Below are positions 15,682 to 24,381 of a stretch of DNA of 64,000 bases, piece after piece. This stretch comes from Lachnospiraceae bacterium (GTDB taxonomy: Bacteria > Bacillota > Clostridia > Lachnospirales > Lachnospiraceae), in assembly GCA_021199495.1 (NCBI GenBank), contig JAJQHY010000043.1, forward strand, positions 1 through 64,000, in the 5' to 3' direction. The position numbers and the translations under genes were made by a program. Every line of letters starts with the position of its first letter. Position 1 is the first letter of the stretch. A model generated the notes under the pieces. That model did not search any database. It was not told where the DNA came from and worked only from the letters and a program-made list of their open reading frames with translations.

Positions 15682-16911
15682 ATGGAAGAAAAACTGTATG
15701 CGATCCGCAGTGAGTTTTACCGTCTGGAGAGGAGGGTGCCGATGGCGGTCTATCAGCCGGTGGAGAAATCTGACAGGAGCAAAATCGCGGTTCTTGCGAT
15801 GCACAGCGACGCGGACTACCTCTCTTTTGAACCGGCGATTGAGCTGGCAAAGCGGGGGTTTGTGACAGCGGGGGCGAACCCGGAGAGCTGGACTGTGAAG
15901 GGAAAGCTTTTAGACATTCAGGCGGCGCTTTTATTCTTAAAGCAGTATCCGGGCGTGGAGAAGGTGGTGCTGTTAGGGCATTCCAACGGGGGCTGTATCT
16001 GCAGCTGTTATCAGTATGTCGCGGAAAATGGGGTTTCCCGCTTTCAGAAGACGCCAAGGATCGTTCCGTTCCCAGACATGGAGCCATTGACGCCGGCGGA
16101 CGGACTGATGCTGTTTGACACCAATTACGGCATTATGGAGGTTCTGCCGCTTGACCCGGCCGTGAAGAGCAGGGAGAACGGGTTTGAGCGGGATCCGGAG
16201 CTGGACATTTACAATCCAGCCAACGGATATGACCCGGAGGGTTCCCATTACAGCATGGAGTTCGCGCGGAAATTTCAGCGCGCGCAGATTCGTTATTACA
16301 AGGAGCTCCTCGCTTACGCGCAGGAGCGGATGGCGCTCATTCAGGCAGGAAAGGGCCGTTTCCTGGACAATGAGCCGATTCTGGTGCCCGGCGGAAGCGG
16401 CGGCAGCAGATCCAACAAGCTGTTTTTGCAGGATAATCGCTATCTGGGGCATACCAGAATGCCCGGCAAGCTGCTGCACGACGGCGGGCTTGTGACGCAG
16501 GAGGTGGTTTATACCGTCCGTCCTGCAAATGACGCGCCCCGCTCTGAAACCTACCGTGCCGCTGTGCGGACCTCGGTGAAGGAGCTGTTGGAAAATGAGA
16601 TTCTGTTTGACGATGACTTCGGGTATGACGAGTGCTCCATGTGGGGCGCGGACTGGGATTTCAATCCCTATTCCTCCAGGGCGAATGTGCAGGGAATTTC
16701 CATTCCGTTGCTGGTGGAGGGCAACACCGCGAGCCATGAGTTTATTCAGGCGGAATATAATTATGAGCTGGCGAAGAGTGAGGATAAGGATCTGTTTTTC
16801 CTGGAAGGGGCAACGCATATGTTCCATCCGGTGAAGCCTGAGTACGGGAACACCTTAAAAACGCTCAGCGATTATACCGCGGCCTGGCTGGCGAAGCCGG
16901 GGCGTTTTTAA
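15682..16911 (+). CDS. alpha/beta hydrolase
   Basis: A 409-aa protein starting at ATG 15682 behind GGGAGGG. The nucleophile elbow GHSNGG (Ser at about residue 104) follows a typical strand 'KVVLLG', and a late 'GATHMFHP' supplies a plausible catalytic His. The N-terminal half has 'AVLAMHSDADYLSF', where lipases have the oxyanion-hole strand. Between elbow and His there is a large cap-like insertion of about 200 residues. It lies 26 bp after the aminopeptidase gene in the same operon. The substrate is unknown; an ester or amide processed together with the aminopeptidase is a reasonable guess. Confidence 0.78.
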   Translation: MEEKLYAIRSEFYRLERRVPMAVYQPVEKSDRSKIAVLAMHSDADYLSFEPAIELAKRGFVTAGANPESWTVKGKLLDIQAALLFLKQYPGVEKVVLLGHSNGGCICSCYQYVAENGVSRFQKTPRIVPFPDMEPLTPADGLMLFDTNYGIMEVLPLDPAVKSRENGFERDPELDIYNPANGYDPEGSHYSMEFARKFQRAQIRYYKELLAYAQERMALIQAGKGRFLDNEPILVPGGSGGSRSNKLFLQDNRYLGHTRMPGKLLHDGGLVTQEVVYTVRPANDAPRSETYRAAVRTSVKELLENEILFDDDFGYDECSMWGADWDFNPYSSRANVQGISIPLLVEGNTASHEFIQAEYNYELAKSEDKDLFFLEGATHMFHPVKPEYGNTLKTLSDYTAAWLAKPGRF

Positions 16912-17051
16912 GGACTGACGGCCGGGGTACGGCAAAACAGGGATGTTTTATGGACTGGCAGCAGGGAGCGGTTATCGCTTGCTGTCAGGGACATCTGTCG
17001 GGAAAACAGGATCAGACAGGTAAATAAAAACAGATTCGGGAGGAATATAAA

Positions 17052-17804
17052 ATGCAGACTTTAGCGGGAAGAACCTGCTGTTTCGCGGGGGCATCCAGCG
17101 GGGACGGCGTGGCCGCGGTGCATGCGTTGTGCAAAGGCGGTATGAATGTGGTGATGATCAGTCACCGCGGCGCGGAGGCGGAGGCGCTTGCACAGGAAAT
17201 CAATCTGCTCGGCTATCCGGGCATTTGCTCTGTCGCCGCCGAGGGCGATGAGAATATCGCGGATATGTATGCCGGGCTGGAAAAAAAGTGGGGCTCGATT
17301 GATGTGGTGATCTGCAACACCGGCGCGGACGGCGTCCTGACGCCCATCGAGGATGCGACAGTGGAAATGCTGATGAGATCCATTGCGCATTTGTGCGGCG
17401 GCTCCTTTGAAATGTTACAGGCGGCGCTGCCCGCCTTAAAAAAGAGCAGCGCGCCCCGCGTCATCTTCATGACGACCGTGGAGGGCGTCGCGGGCGGCAG
17501 CCATGAGAGCTTTACCAACGCGGTGGCGAAGGGCGCGGTGGCCTCTTTGACCAAAAACTGTGCGTCGCGGCTGGCGCCGTACGGCATCACGGTCAATGCG
17601 ATTGCCAAGGGAGGCGTAAGCCGCCCGCACGGAAAGGTACGTGAGGATTCGCCGAAGCCGGAGGATCTTCTGCCCAGGATTCCGGTGGGACGCATTGGCA
17701 CAGAGGAGGACCTGGCGCAGGCGATCTGCTATCTGGCCAGTGAGGAGACGGGTTATATCACGGGACAGATTTTAAATGTCTGCGGCGGATTGTATATGGG
17801 ATGA
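17052..17804 (+). CDS. SDR-family protein with altered active site
   Basis: A 250-aa short-chain dehydrogenase/reductase fold: nucleotide-binding GASSGDG near the N-terminus, 'VVICNTGADG' in place of NNAG, and a C-terminal 'GYITGQILNVCGGLYMG' (quoted up to 'ITGQILNVCGG'). The catalytic tetrad is degenerate: the usual Ser region reads 'MTTVEG' and the YxxxK motif reads NAVAK, so the Tyr is Asn while Lys is kept. It is probably not a standard dehydrogenase; it may bind a cofactor without reducing, or use a different chemistry. The ribosome binding site GGGAGGA ends 7 bp before the ATG. It closes the DeoR-linked operon and is followed by a terminator. Confidence 0.8.
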   Translation: MQTLAGRTCCFAGASSGDGVAAVHALCKGGMNVVMISHRGAEAEALAQEINLLGYPGICSVAAEGDENIADMYAGLEKKWGSIDVVICNTGADGVLTPIEDATVEMLMRSIAHLCGGSFEMLQAALPALKKSSAPRVIFMTTVEGVAGGSHESFTNAVAKGAVASLTKNCASRLAPYGITVNAIAKGGVSRPHGKVREDSPKPEDLLPRIPVGRIGTEEDLAQAICYLASEETGYITGQILNVCGGLYMG

Positions 17805-17810
17805 CGGAAA

Positions 17811-17846
17811 AAAGGGAGGGAGCGGTTTTGGAGGCACCCTCCCTTT
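17811..17846 (+). terminator. terminator after the SDR gene
   Basis: AAAGGGAGGG (17811-17820) pairs with CCCTCCCTTT (17837-17846), 6 bp after the SDR stop. Confidence 0.75.
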
Positions 17847-17876
17847 CACGTATATTCTGTATTTTTGACATTTTGG

Positions 17877-17905
17877 TTGATTTCTTTTGCACAAAAAGGT
17901 ATTCT
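17877..17905 (+). promoter_or_regulatory. candidate promoter for the methylase-rnf operon
   Basis: TTGATT (17877-17882), 17-bp spacer, TATTCT (17900-17905), 36 bp before ATG 17941. An isolated TTGACA at 17865 has no -10 at the right distance. Confidence 0.5.
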
Positions 17906-17940
17906 ATACGGGAAGAATAAAGAAAAAAAGGAATATCAGG

Positions 17941-19158
17941 ATGGCAGTTACAGAACAGACAGAAAAACGCACACCACTGTTAAAATACCCGGGCGGGAAG
18001 GAAAAGGAATTAAAATACATCCTGCCGCATCTGCCCGGGGACTGCGAACGGTTTTTTGACCCCTTCGTGGGAGGCGGGGCAGTTTATTTCGCGATTTCGG
18101 CGGACGCATATTTTATCAATGACAAGTCATCGGAACTGATCCGTCTTTACGAGATGGTGCGCGCGGGAGATGAGGCGTTTCTGCTTGCACTGACGGCGGC
18201 GGATGCGGCCTGGAAGGGGCTTGAGGAAATTTGCCGTGAACAGGGCGTAAAGATTCTGGAGATTTATGCGGATTACAGGGATGGAGTGGTTCCCGCGGGG
18301 CAGGATGGCGTTTCAAGGGGGGATGGCAGGAATCCTCTGACAACGGCAGAGCTGCGTGAGAAGGTTCGTGACTTTGTGCGGGACAATGCGGCACAGTTTT
18401 GCGCGCTGCTGGGTGAAAGCATCGCGTTCGATGCGGAGCTTTTTTTGCAGGAGGAGGAGCGAAATCTCTTCAACAAGCTTGTCAGGATGGCGAAGCTGGA
18501 GGCGCAGAAAGGCGAGTTGCCGCCGCAGGATCTTAAGGACAATCTGGAAGGGGCGCTGAAGGCCGGCTTTTACATGTATTTCCGGGATTTATATAATCAT
18601 ACGGCGGATTATGGAATTCCGGACGCGGCAGCCACCGCAATTTATCTTTTTGTGCGGGAATTCTGTTACGCGTCCATGTTCCGCTACAACCGGGAGGGCG
18701 AGTTCAATGTGCCCTACGGCGGCATTTCCTATAATCATAAGTCAATACTGAAAAAAGTGCAGTATTTTAAGGATCAGACGCTGAAGGATCAGCTTGCAGG
18801 GTCCGTGATTGCGTGTATGGATTTCGAAGATTTTTTAAACCGCTATCAGCCGCGGGAAAATGATTTCGTCTTCCTCGACCCGCCGTACGATACGGAGTTT
18901 TCCACTTATGCACAGAATGAATTTGGCAGAAACGCGCATCTGCGCCTGGCCAATTATCTGATTAATCACTGCCAGGGAAAATTCATGCTGGTGATCAAGA
19001 ATACGGAGTTTATCCGCAACCTGTACTGCAACGGGATGTACACGGCTGGCGGCGGCAGGCTTTATGTCAGCAGTTTTGCCAAGAAATACATGGTCAGCTT
19101 CCAGGAGCGCAATGATAAAAATTCGGAACACCTGATGATTACGAATTATCAAATATAA
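17941..19158 (+). CDS. D12-class DNA adenine-N6 methyltransferase (Dam-like)
   Basis: A 405-aa protein starting at ATG 17941 behind AAAGGAATATCAGG. D12 features in order: 'LLKYPGGKEKELKYILPHL' (in part: KYPGGK at about 15-20), the SAM-binding 'DPFVGGGAVYF' (40-50) and the catalytic DPPY at about residue 313. Dam-like enzymes are usually 270-280 aa; the extra 120 residues between the SAM motif and the target-recognition region are helical and charged. No restriction endonuclease gene is adjacent, so it is an orphan methylase or part of an element remnant. It ends only 14 bp before rnfC, on the same strand, so the rnf operon is probably transcribed through it. Confidence 0.88.
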   Translation: MAVTEQTEKRTPLLKYPGGKEKELKYILPHLPGDCERFFDPFVGGGAVYFAISADAYFINDKSSELIRLYEMVRAGDEAFLLALTAADAAWKGLEEICREQGVKILEIYADYRDGVVPAGQDGVSRGDGRNPLTTAELREKVRDFVRDNAAQFCALLGESIAFDAELFLQEEERNLFNKLVRMAKLEAQKGELPPQDLKDNLEGALKAGFYMYFRDLYNHTADYGIPDAAATAIYLFVREFCYASMFRYNREGEFNVPYGGISYNHKSILKKVQYFKDQTLKDQLAGSVIACMDFEDFLNRYQPRENDFVFLDPPYDTEFSTYAQNEFGRNAHLRLANYLINHCQGKFMLVIKNTEFIRNLYCNGMYTAGGGRLYVSSFAKKYMVSFQERNDKNSEHLMITNYQI

Positions 19159-19172
19159 AAAGAGGCGGGAAA

Positions 19173-20507
19173 ATGAAACTTGCTACATTCCGGGGCGGCG
19201 TCCACCCTGAAGAAGGAAAAGAATTATCAAGGCACAGTCCGATCGTGGACTTTGTGCCGGAATCGGAAACGATGGTATATCCCCTGGCCCAGCATATCGG
19301 AGCCCCGGCGGTGCCTGTGGTGAAGGTCAAAGACCGTGTGCTGGTGGGACAGTGCATTGGCGCGGCGCAGGGCTTTGTCAGCGCAAACGTGCTTTCCTCT
19401 GTGTCCGGCACGGTGAAGGCGATTACGCCGCATCTGACCGCGAGCGGGGCGATGGTGCAGAGTATCGTTATCACCAATGACTTTCTCTATGAAAAGGTGG
19501 AAGGCTTTGGCACGGAACGTGACTGGACGAAGCTTTCGCGGGAGGAAAAGCTGGATCTGATCAAAGCCGCGGGTATCGTGGGCATGGGCGGCGCCGCTTT
19601 CCCCACGCATGTGAAATTATCGCCGAAAGACCCGTCGGCCATTGACACCGTGATTGTCAACGGCGCAGAGTGCGAGCCGTATCTGACCAGTGATGAGCGC
19701 GTCATGTTAGAGGAACCGGAAAAGGTCGTTGGCGGTTTACAGATCATCCTATCCTTATTTCCCAACGCGAAGGGTGTCATCGGCATCGAGAGCAATAAGC
19801 CGGAGGCCATCGAAAAGCTTAAGGAGCTGACGAAAGACCTCTCCAGTATTTCAGTCTGCCCACTGAAGACGAAATATCCCCAGGGCGGCGAGCGGACGCT
19901 GATTTATGCCGTGACCGGGCGCAAAATCAACTATCAGATGCTGCCCGCGGATGTGGGCTGTATCGTTGATAATATTGATACCGTCGTGTCCATCTATCAG
20001 GCGGTCGCCAAAGGTACCCCGCTGTTACGCAGAATTGTGACAGTGACTGGGGACGCCATCGCTTCGCCCGTGAATTTCCGGGTGCCGACAGGTGTTCTGT
20101 ACAAAGATCTGGTGGAGAAGGCGGGCGGGTTTCAAAAGAACCCCGTGAAGCTTTTATCCGGCGGTCCCATGATGGGACAGGCACTGTTTTCCCTGGAGGT
20201 GCCGGTGACCAAAAACAGCTCTGCCCTGACCTGCCTGTCGAAGGACGAGGCGGCGGAAAAGAAGGTCTCTCCCTGTATCCGCTGCGGACGGTGTGCTTTA
20301 GTTTGTCCGGGTCATATTCTCCCGAATCTGGCAGTGCGTTATGCGGAAAAGGGAGATCTGGAAATGTTTGAGAAGGTGGACGGCCTGGAGTGCTGCGAGT
20401 GCGGGTGTTGTTCCTACATCTGCCCGGCCGGACGGCCTCTGACCCAGTTGATGAAGCAGGCCAGAAAAGACACGCTGGCTTTAAAACGGCAGAAAGGGGG
20501 CAAATAA
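19173..20507 (+). CDS. rnfC: Rnf complex subunit C (ferredoxin:NAD+ oxidoreductase)
   Basis: The 444-aa protein is the peripheral NADH-side subunit of the Rnf ion pump. It has the 'GMGGAAFPTHVKL' nucleotide/FMN region (about 132-144), 'NGAECEPYLTSDE', an SLBB-type domain, and two [4Fe-4S] motifs near the C-terminus ('CIRCGRCALVCP' and 'CCECGCCSYICP'). Rnf moves electrons from reduced ferredoxin to NAD+ and pumps Na+ or H+. GAGGCGGG precedes the ATG. It is the first gene of a tightly packed C-D-G-E-A-B set. Confidence 0.96.
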   Translation: MKLATFRGGVHPEEGKELSRHSPIVDFVPESETMVYPLAQHIGAPAVPVVKVKDRVLVGQCIGAAQGFVSANVLSSVSGTVKAITPHLTASGAMVQSIVITNDFLYEKVEGFGTERDWTKLSREEKLDLIKAAGIVGMGGAAFPTHVKLSPKDPSAIDTVIVNGAECEPYLTSDERVMLEEPEKVVGGLQIILSLFPNAKGVIGIESNKPEAIEKLKELTKDLSSISVCPLKTKYPQGGERTLIYAVTGRKINYQMLPADVGCIVDNIDTVVSIYQAVAKGTPLLRRIVTVTGDAIASPVNFRVPTGVLYKDLVEKAGGFQKNPVKLLSGGPMMGQALFSLEVPVTKNSSALTCLSKDEAAEKKVSPCIRCGRCALVCPGHILPNLAVRYAEKGDLEMFEKVDGLECCECGCCSYICPAGRPLTQLMKQARKDTLALKRQKGGK

Positions 20508-20508
20508 A

Positions 20509-21477
20509 ATGGCATATCATGTTTCTGCTTCGCCCCATGTGCGGGATAGTAAAACAACCAGACAGCTGATGACGGACGTGCTCATTGCGCTGCTTCCGGC
20601 GGCCATTGCGGGAGCAGTCTGGTTTGGCTGGCACGCGCTTTTGCTGGAGATTGTCTGTGTGGCTGCTGCCGTGGCATTCGAGTACATATTTCAGAAATGC
20701 ATGAAAAAGGAAATCACGGCCTTTGACGGCAGCGCGGCGGTGACGGGGCTTTTACTTGCCATGAACCTGCCCTCGCAGTTTCCGGTCTGGAAAGCGTTGC
20801 TGGGCGTAGCTTTCGCCATTATTATAGTAAAGCAGCTTTACGGTGGCCTGGGACAGAACTTCATGAACCCGGCGTTGGGCGGCAGAGTGTTTTTAAGTAT
20901 TTCCTTTGCCGCGTCCATGACGAATTTTTCCCTGGCGAGCGGGAGTCTCGCGGCGGCAAAAATCAGTGAGACAGTTTCCTCCGCAACGCCTCTGGCATTG
21001 GCTGAGGAGGGAATCATTTCCTTAAAAGATGTGTTCTTCGGGACGACGCTCGGCGTGATCGGTGAGACCAGCGCATTTCTTTTGCTTCTGGGCGGTATTT
21101 ACCTGCTGGCGCGGAAGGTCATTCAGATTCATATTCCGCTCGCATACCTGGGCAGCTTCCTGATTATGATGATTATATTTAGTCCGAACCATTTTGATGT
21201 GCAGTATCTGGCGGGGCAGTTATGCAGCGGCGGCCTTTTGCTTGGTGCGTTTTTCATGGCGACGGATTATGTGACGAGCCCCATCACGGAGAAGGGAAAA
21301 GTGGTATTTGGCGTGCTGCTGGGCGTGCTGACCGCGATTTTCAGGCTGTACGGCAGCTCCGCGGAGGGCGTATCCTACGCGATTATTATCGGCAACCTGC
21401 TGGTGCCTTTAATTGAAAAGGTGACCCGGCCGGTAGCGTTCGGAAGGGAGGGCAGAAAGCATGGCAAAAAAGAGTGA
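20509..21477 (+). CDS. rnfD: Rnf complex subunit D
   Basis: A 322-aa integral membrane subunit with about nine hydrophobic spans. The covalent FMN site motif is visible as 'SSATPLALA' (about residues 160-168), where the Thr accepts FMN. 'QNFMNPALGGRVFL' is a family-conserved loop. It begins one base after rnfC and overlaps rnfG by 17 bp, so translation is coupled. Flavin attachment should be done by the ApbE encoded at the end of this cluster. Confidence 0.95.
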   Translation: MAYHVSASPHVRDSKTTRQLMTDVLIALLPAAIAGAVWFGWHALLLEIVCVAAAVAFEYIFQKCMKKEITAFDGSAAVTGLLLAMNLPSQFPVWKALLGVAFAIIIVKQLYGGLGQNFMNPALGGRVFLSISFAASMTNFSLASGSLAAAKISETVSSATPLALAEEGIISLKDVFFGTTLGVIGETSAFLLLLGGIYLLARKVIQIHIPLAYLGSFLIMMIIFSPNHFDVQYLAGQLCSGGLLLGAFFMATDYVTSPITEKGKVVFGVLLGVLTAIFRLYGSSAEGVSYAIIIGNLLVPLIEKVTRPVAFGREGRKHGKKE

Positions 21478-22087
21478 GGCATTGTTTGCGCCGGCCCTGT
21501 CCTTATTCCTGATCACGCTGATTTCGGGCCTTCTGCTGGGCGCGGTCTATGTGGTGACGAAGGAACCGATCGAGCTGCGGGAGCAGCAGGAGAAGGAGGA
21601 AGCATATCAGGCGGTGTGCGCCAGCGCGGTGAGCTTTGCGGAGACAGATGAAATTACCACGTTGTCAGGAGAGCAGGAGCAGATTTTCGAAGAAGCAGGG
21701 CTTACGAAGGTGGAAATCACCGAGTGTATGGCGGCTCTCGATGCTGACGGCACGGTGATCGGTTATGTCATGACAAGCGTGTCACATGCGGGTTACGGCG
21801 GCGATATTGAGATCGCGCTGGGTATAAACACGGAAGGCAGTGTGACGGGGCTGGAATTCCTTTCAATAGAGGAAACTGCGGGCCTGGGCATGAACGCACA
21901 GAAGGCGGAGTTTAAGAATCAGTATCTGAACCGGCTCGTGGAGGTTTTTACGGTGGTCAAGGGCGAGAGCGGTTCGGATGAGGAAATCGTGGCGGTCAGC
22001 AGCGCGACGATCACCAGCAGGGCGGTCACATCGGCTGTCAATGCCGGGCTTGCCTTTGTGCGGGCGCTGCAGGAGGTGTCGGAATGA
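21461..22087 (+). CDS. rnfG: Rnf complex subunit G (FMN-binding)
   Basis: The 208-aa protein has one N-terminal membrane anchor and an extracytoplasmic FMN-binding domain. The ApbE flavinylation motif appears as 'VSSATITSRAV' near residue 180, with 'GYGGDIEIALG' and 'EETAGLGMNA' typical of the fold. It carries electrons between RnfD and the rest of the complex. It overlaps rnfD upstream by 17 bp and rnfE downstream by 4 bp (ATGA). Confidence 0.95.
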   Translation: MAKKSEALFAPALSLFLITLISGLLLGAVYVVTKEPIELREQQEKEEAYQAVCASAVSFAETDEITTLSGEQEQIFEEAGLTKVEITECMAALDADGTVIGYVMTSVSHAGYGGDIEIALGINTEGSVTGLEFLSIEETAGLGMNAQKAEFKNQYLNRLVEVFTVVKGESGSDEEIVAVSSATITSRAVTSAVNAGLAFVRALQEVSE

Positions 22088-22974
22088 AAACGAAAGGATA
22101 TACGGAACGGCTATATAACGGACTGATTAAAGAAAATCCGACCTTTGTGCTGATGCTGGGCATGTGTCCTACCATGGCGGTAACGTCCTCAGCATTCAAT
22201 GCACTGGGCATGGGGCTGACCACGACGGCGGTGCTGGTGATGTCCAACTTTGTGATTTCCGCGATGCGTAAAATGATTCCGGACAAGGTGAGAATTCCGG
22301 CTTATATTGTGATTGTGGCGACGTTAGTGACGATCGTGCAGCTCTTATTGAAGGCGTATATTCCGTCGTTGGATTCGGCGCTTGGTATTTATATTCCGCT
22401 GATTGTGGTGAACTGTATTATCCTGGGGCGGGCGGAAAGCTACGCGTCCAAAAACCCGCCGCTTCTGTCGGCGTTCGATGGCCTGGGGATGGGGCTTGGC
22501 TTCACGCTGGGGCTGACCTGTATCGGGATTTTCAGAGAGCTTTTGGGCAGCGGTACGCTGTTTGACACCGTGCAGGTGATTCCGGAGAATTTCACGATCA
22601 GCCTTTTTGTGATGGCGCCGGGCGCGTTTTTCGTGCTGGCCTTTCTGATTGCGGCCCAGAACGCGTATCGGAACCGCAAGGCCGCGAAAGCGGCCGCGGC
22701 GGGGGAAGCGGTTGCTTACAGTGCGGCAGCAGATAATGGAGAGCTTGCCTGCGGCGGGAACTGCCTATCCTGTTTCGGGGCGGTGTGCGCAGAGAACCGC
22801 GGGAAGCTGGCGGAGAATGCTGTGAAGGCTGCAGCCGGCACCGGGAATACAGGGAAATCCGCGGTAAATGCCGGGAAGGCAGAAGGTATTGGAAAGGCTG
22901 CGGGAACTGCACAGAATGATGGAAAAGCGGCAGCAGCTGACTCTACCGGGGCGAAAGGAGAGACGAAGGCATGA
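22084..22974 (+). CDS. rnfE: Rnf complex subunit E with an unusual C-terminal extension
   Basis: Residues 1-200 are a normal six-span RnfE ('NPTFVLMLGMCPTMAVT', 'LIVVNCIILGRAESYASKN', 'GLGFTLGLTCIG'). RnfE and RnfA form the membrane core that holds an intramembrane iron-sulfur centre. This copy is 296 aa where about 200-230 is usual: the last 95 residues are a cytoplasmic Ala/Gly/Lys/Asn-rich tail containing a Cys cluster (CGGNCLSCFGAVC, at about residues 222-234). The tail is low in complexity and probably disordered, yet keeps four Cys that could bind a metal or disulfide. It overlaps rnfA by 4 bp. Confidence 0.94.
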   Translation: MKTKGYTERLYNGLIKENPTFVLMLGMCPTMAVTSSAFNALGMGLTTTAVLVMSNFVISAMRKMIPDKVRIPAYIVIVATLVTIVQLLLKAYIPSLDSALGIYIPLIVVNCIILGRAESYASKNPPLLSAFDGLGMGLGFTLGLTCIGIFRELLGSGTLFDTVQVIPENFTISLFVMAPGAFFVLAFLIAAQNAYRNRKAAKAAAAGEAVAYSAAADNGELACGGNCLSCFGAVCAENRGKLAENAVKAAAGTGNTGKSAVNAGKAEGIGKAAGTAQNDGKAAAADSTGAKGETKA

Positions 22975-23546
22975 AGGAAATGTTACAGATCGTCCTCGCG
23001 GCGGCTTTGGTGGAAAATGTGGTTTTAAGCCAGTTCCTGGGTCTGTGTCCGTTCCTGGGCGTGAGCAAAAAGGTGAAAACGGCGGCCAGTATGGGAGCGG
23101 CCGTGATTTTAGTCATCACGGTGTCCTCGGCGGTGACCAGCCTGATTTATCAGTACATTCTGGCGGCGAACGGCCTGGAATTTCTGGAAACAATCGTCTT
23201 TATCCTGGTGATCGCGGCACTGGTGCAGCTGGTGGAAATGTTTTTAAAAAAATCCAGTCCGGCCCTGTATCAGGCGCTCGGTGTCTACCTGCCCTTAATC
23301 ACCACCAACTGTGCGGTGCTGGGCGTAGCGCTGACCAATGTGCAGGAAAATTATAACGTGCTTTACAGTACCTTAAACGGCTTCGGCACGGCGGTCGGCT
23401 TCACGATTGCGATTGTGATTATGGCAGGCATCCGGGAGAAGCTGGAGGACTGTGATGTGCCGAAGGCTTTTCAGGGAACGCCGATTGTGCTGATTACGGC
23501 AGGGCTGATGGCCATGGCGTTTATCGGGTTTTCGGGGTTGTTCTGA
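22971..23546 (+). CDS. rnfA: Rnf complex subunit A
   Basis: A 191-aa six-span membrane protein homologous to RnfE, with 'NVVLSQFLGLCPFLGVSKK' (partly quoted as SQFLGLCPFLGV) and 'LPLITTNCAVLGVAL', each holding a conserved Cys for the intramembrane [2Fe-2S] centre. Length is normal. ATGA overlap with rnfE; rnfB follows after 22 bp. Confidence 0.96.
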   Translation: MKEMLQIVLAAALVENVVLSQFLGLCPFLGVSKKVKTAASMGAAVILVITVSSAVTSLIYQYILAANGLEFLETIVFILVIAALVQLVEMFLKKSSPALYQALGVYLPLITTNCAVLGVALTNVQENYNVLYSTLNGFGTAVGFTIAIVIMAGIREKLEDCDVPKAFQGTPIVLITAGLMAMAFIGFSGLF

Positions 23547-23568
23547 GAGATAGGATTGGGGGAATACA

Positions 23569-24381
23569 ATGGATGTGACAACAATCATTCTGTCAGCGGT
23601 ATTAGTGGGAGTTGTGGGTCTTTTAATCGGCCTGCTGCTTTGTCTGGCCGGCAAAAAATTCGCGGTCGAGGAAAATGAGACGGAAGTGGCCGTGCGGGCA
23701 GCGCTGCCGGGCAATAACTGCGGCGGCTGCGGCTACGCGGGCTGTGACGGCCTGGCGAAGGCAATCGCAGAGGGAACTGCGGCGGTGAACGCCTGCCCGG
23801 TGGGCGGCGCCGCTGTTGCAGATGAAATCGCGCAGATTATGGGCGTGGAAGCTGAGAAGGGCGAGCAGAATGTGGCCTTTGTGGCCTGCGCCGGGGACTG
23901 CACCGTGACACGCGTGAAATATGAATACTACGGCAAGGCGGACTGCAAGGCTGCCGCGGTGGCGCCGGGTGGCGGCGATAAGCTCTGCGCCTATGGCTGT
24001 CTGGGACTCGGCAGCTGTGTCAAAGCCTGTCCCTTTGACGCCATTCATGTGGTGCAGGGCGTCGCGGTGGTGGACGAGGACAAATGCAGGGCCTGCGGCA
24101 AATGTGTGGCGGCCTGCCCGAAGCATCTGATTTCTCTGGTGCCGAAGGACGCGCCTGTCAGAGTGCGCTGCTCCTCCCACGATATGGCGCGGACAGTCAT
24201 GGCAGCCTGCGATTTGGGCTGCAGAGGCTGCACACTCTGCACGAGAGTCTGCCCGAGCGGCGCGGCGAAGATGGACAATGGCCTGGCAGTGATCGATTAT
24301 AATCTGTGTACGGGCTGCGGGGCCTGCGTGGAGAAATGCCCGGCGCATTCCATTCAGAGGAAAGCTGCGCAGGAGAGCTGA
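23569..24381 (+). CDS. rnfB: Rnf complex subunit B (polyferredoxin)
   Basis: The 270-aa protein has an N-terminal membrane span (about 5-25), the four-Cys Fe-S domain 'NNCGGCGYAGCDGLAKAI' (about 50-67, part of it quoted) and four further CxxCxxCxxxCP-type ferredoxin motifs ('CAYGCLGLGSCVKACP', 'CRACGKCVAACP', 'CRGCTLCTRVCP', 'CTGCGACVEKCP'). It is the entry point for electrons from ferredoxin. Its stop overlaps the apbE start (TGATG). Two pairs of ferredoxin motifs make it a typical clostridial RnfB. Confidence 0.95.
   Translation: MDVTTIILSAVLVGVVGLLIGLLLCLAGKKFAVEENETEVAVRAALPGNNCGGCGYAGCDGLAKAIAEGTAAVNACPVGGAAVADEIAQIMGVEAEKGEQNVAFVACAGDCTVTRVKYEYYGKADCKAAAVAPGGGDKLCAYGCLGLGSCVKACPFDAIHVVQGVAVVDEDKCRACGKCVAACPKHLISLVPKDAPVRVRCSSHDMARTVMAACDLGCRGCTLCTRVCPSGAAKMDNGLAVIDYNLCTGCGACVEKCPAHSIQRKAAQES

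Noticed and set aside
14171-17839. 11-bp inverted match GGGTGCCTCCA / TGGAGGCACCC-like at both ends of the DeoR operon
   Set aside because: The match is only 10-11 bp, one copy is part of a terminator loop, and no insertion element lies between. Chance is the simpler reading.
22868-23356. A 162-codon plus-strand frame overlapping the end of rnfE and rnfA
   Set aside because: It lies over two certain rnf genes in another frame, and its Gly/Arg-rich translation looks like a frame shadow.
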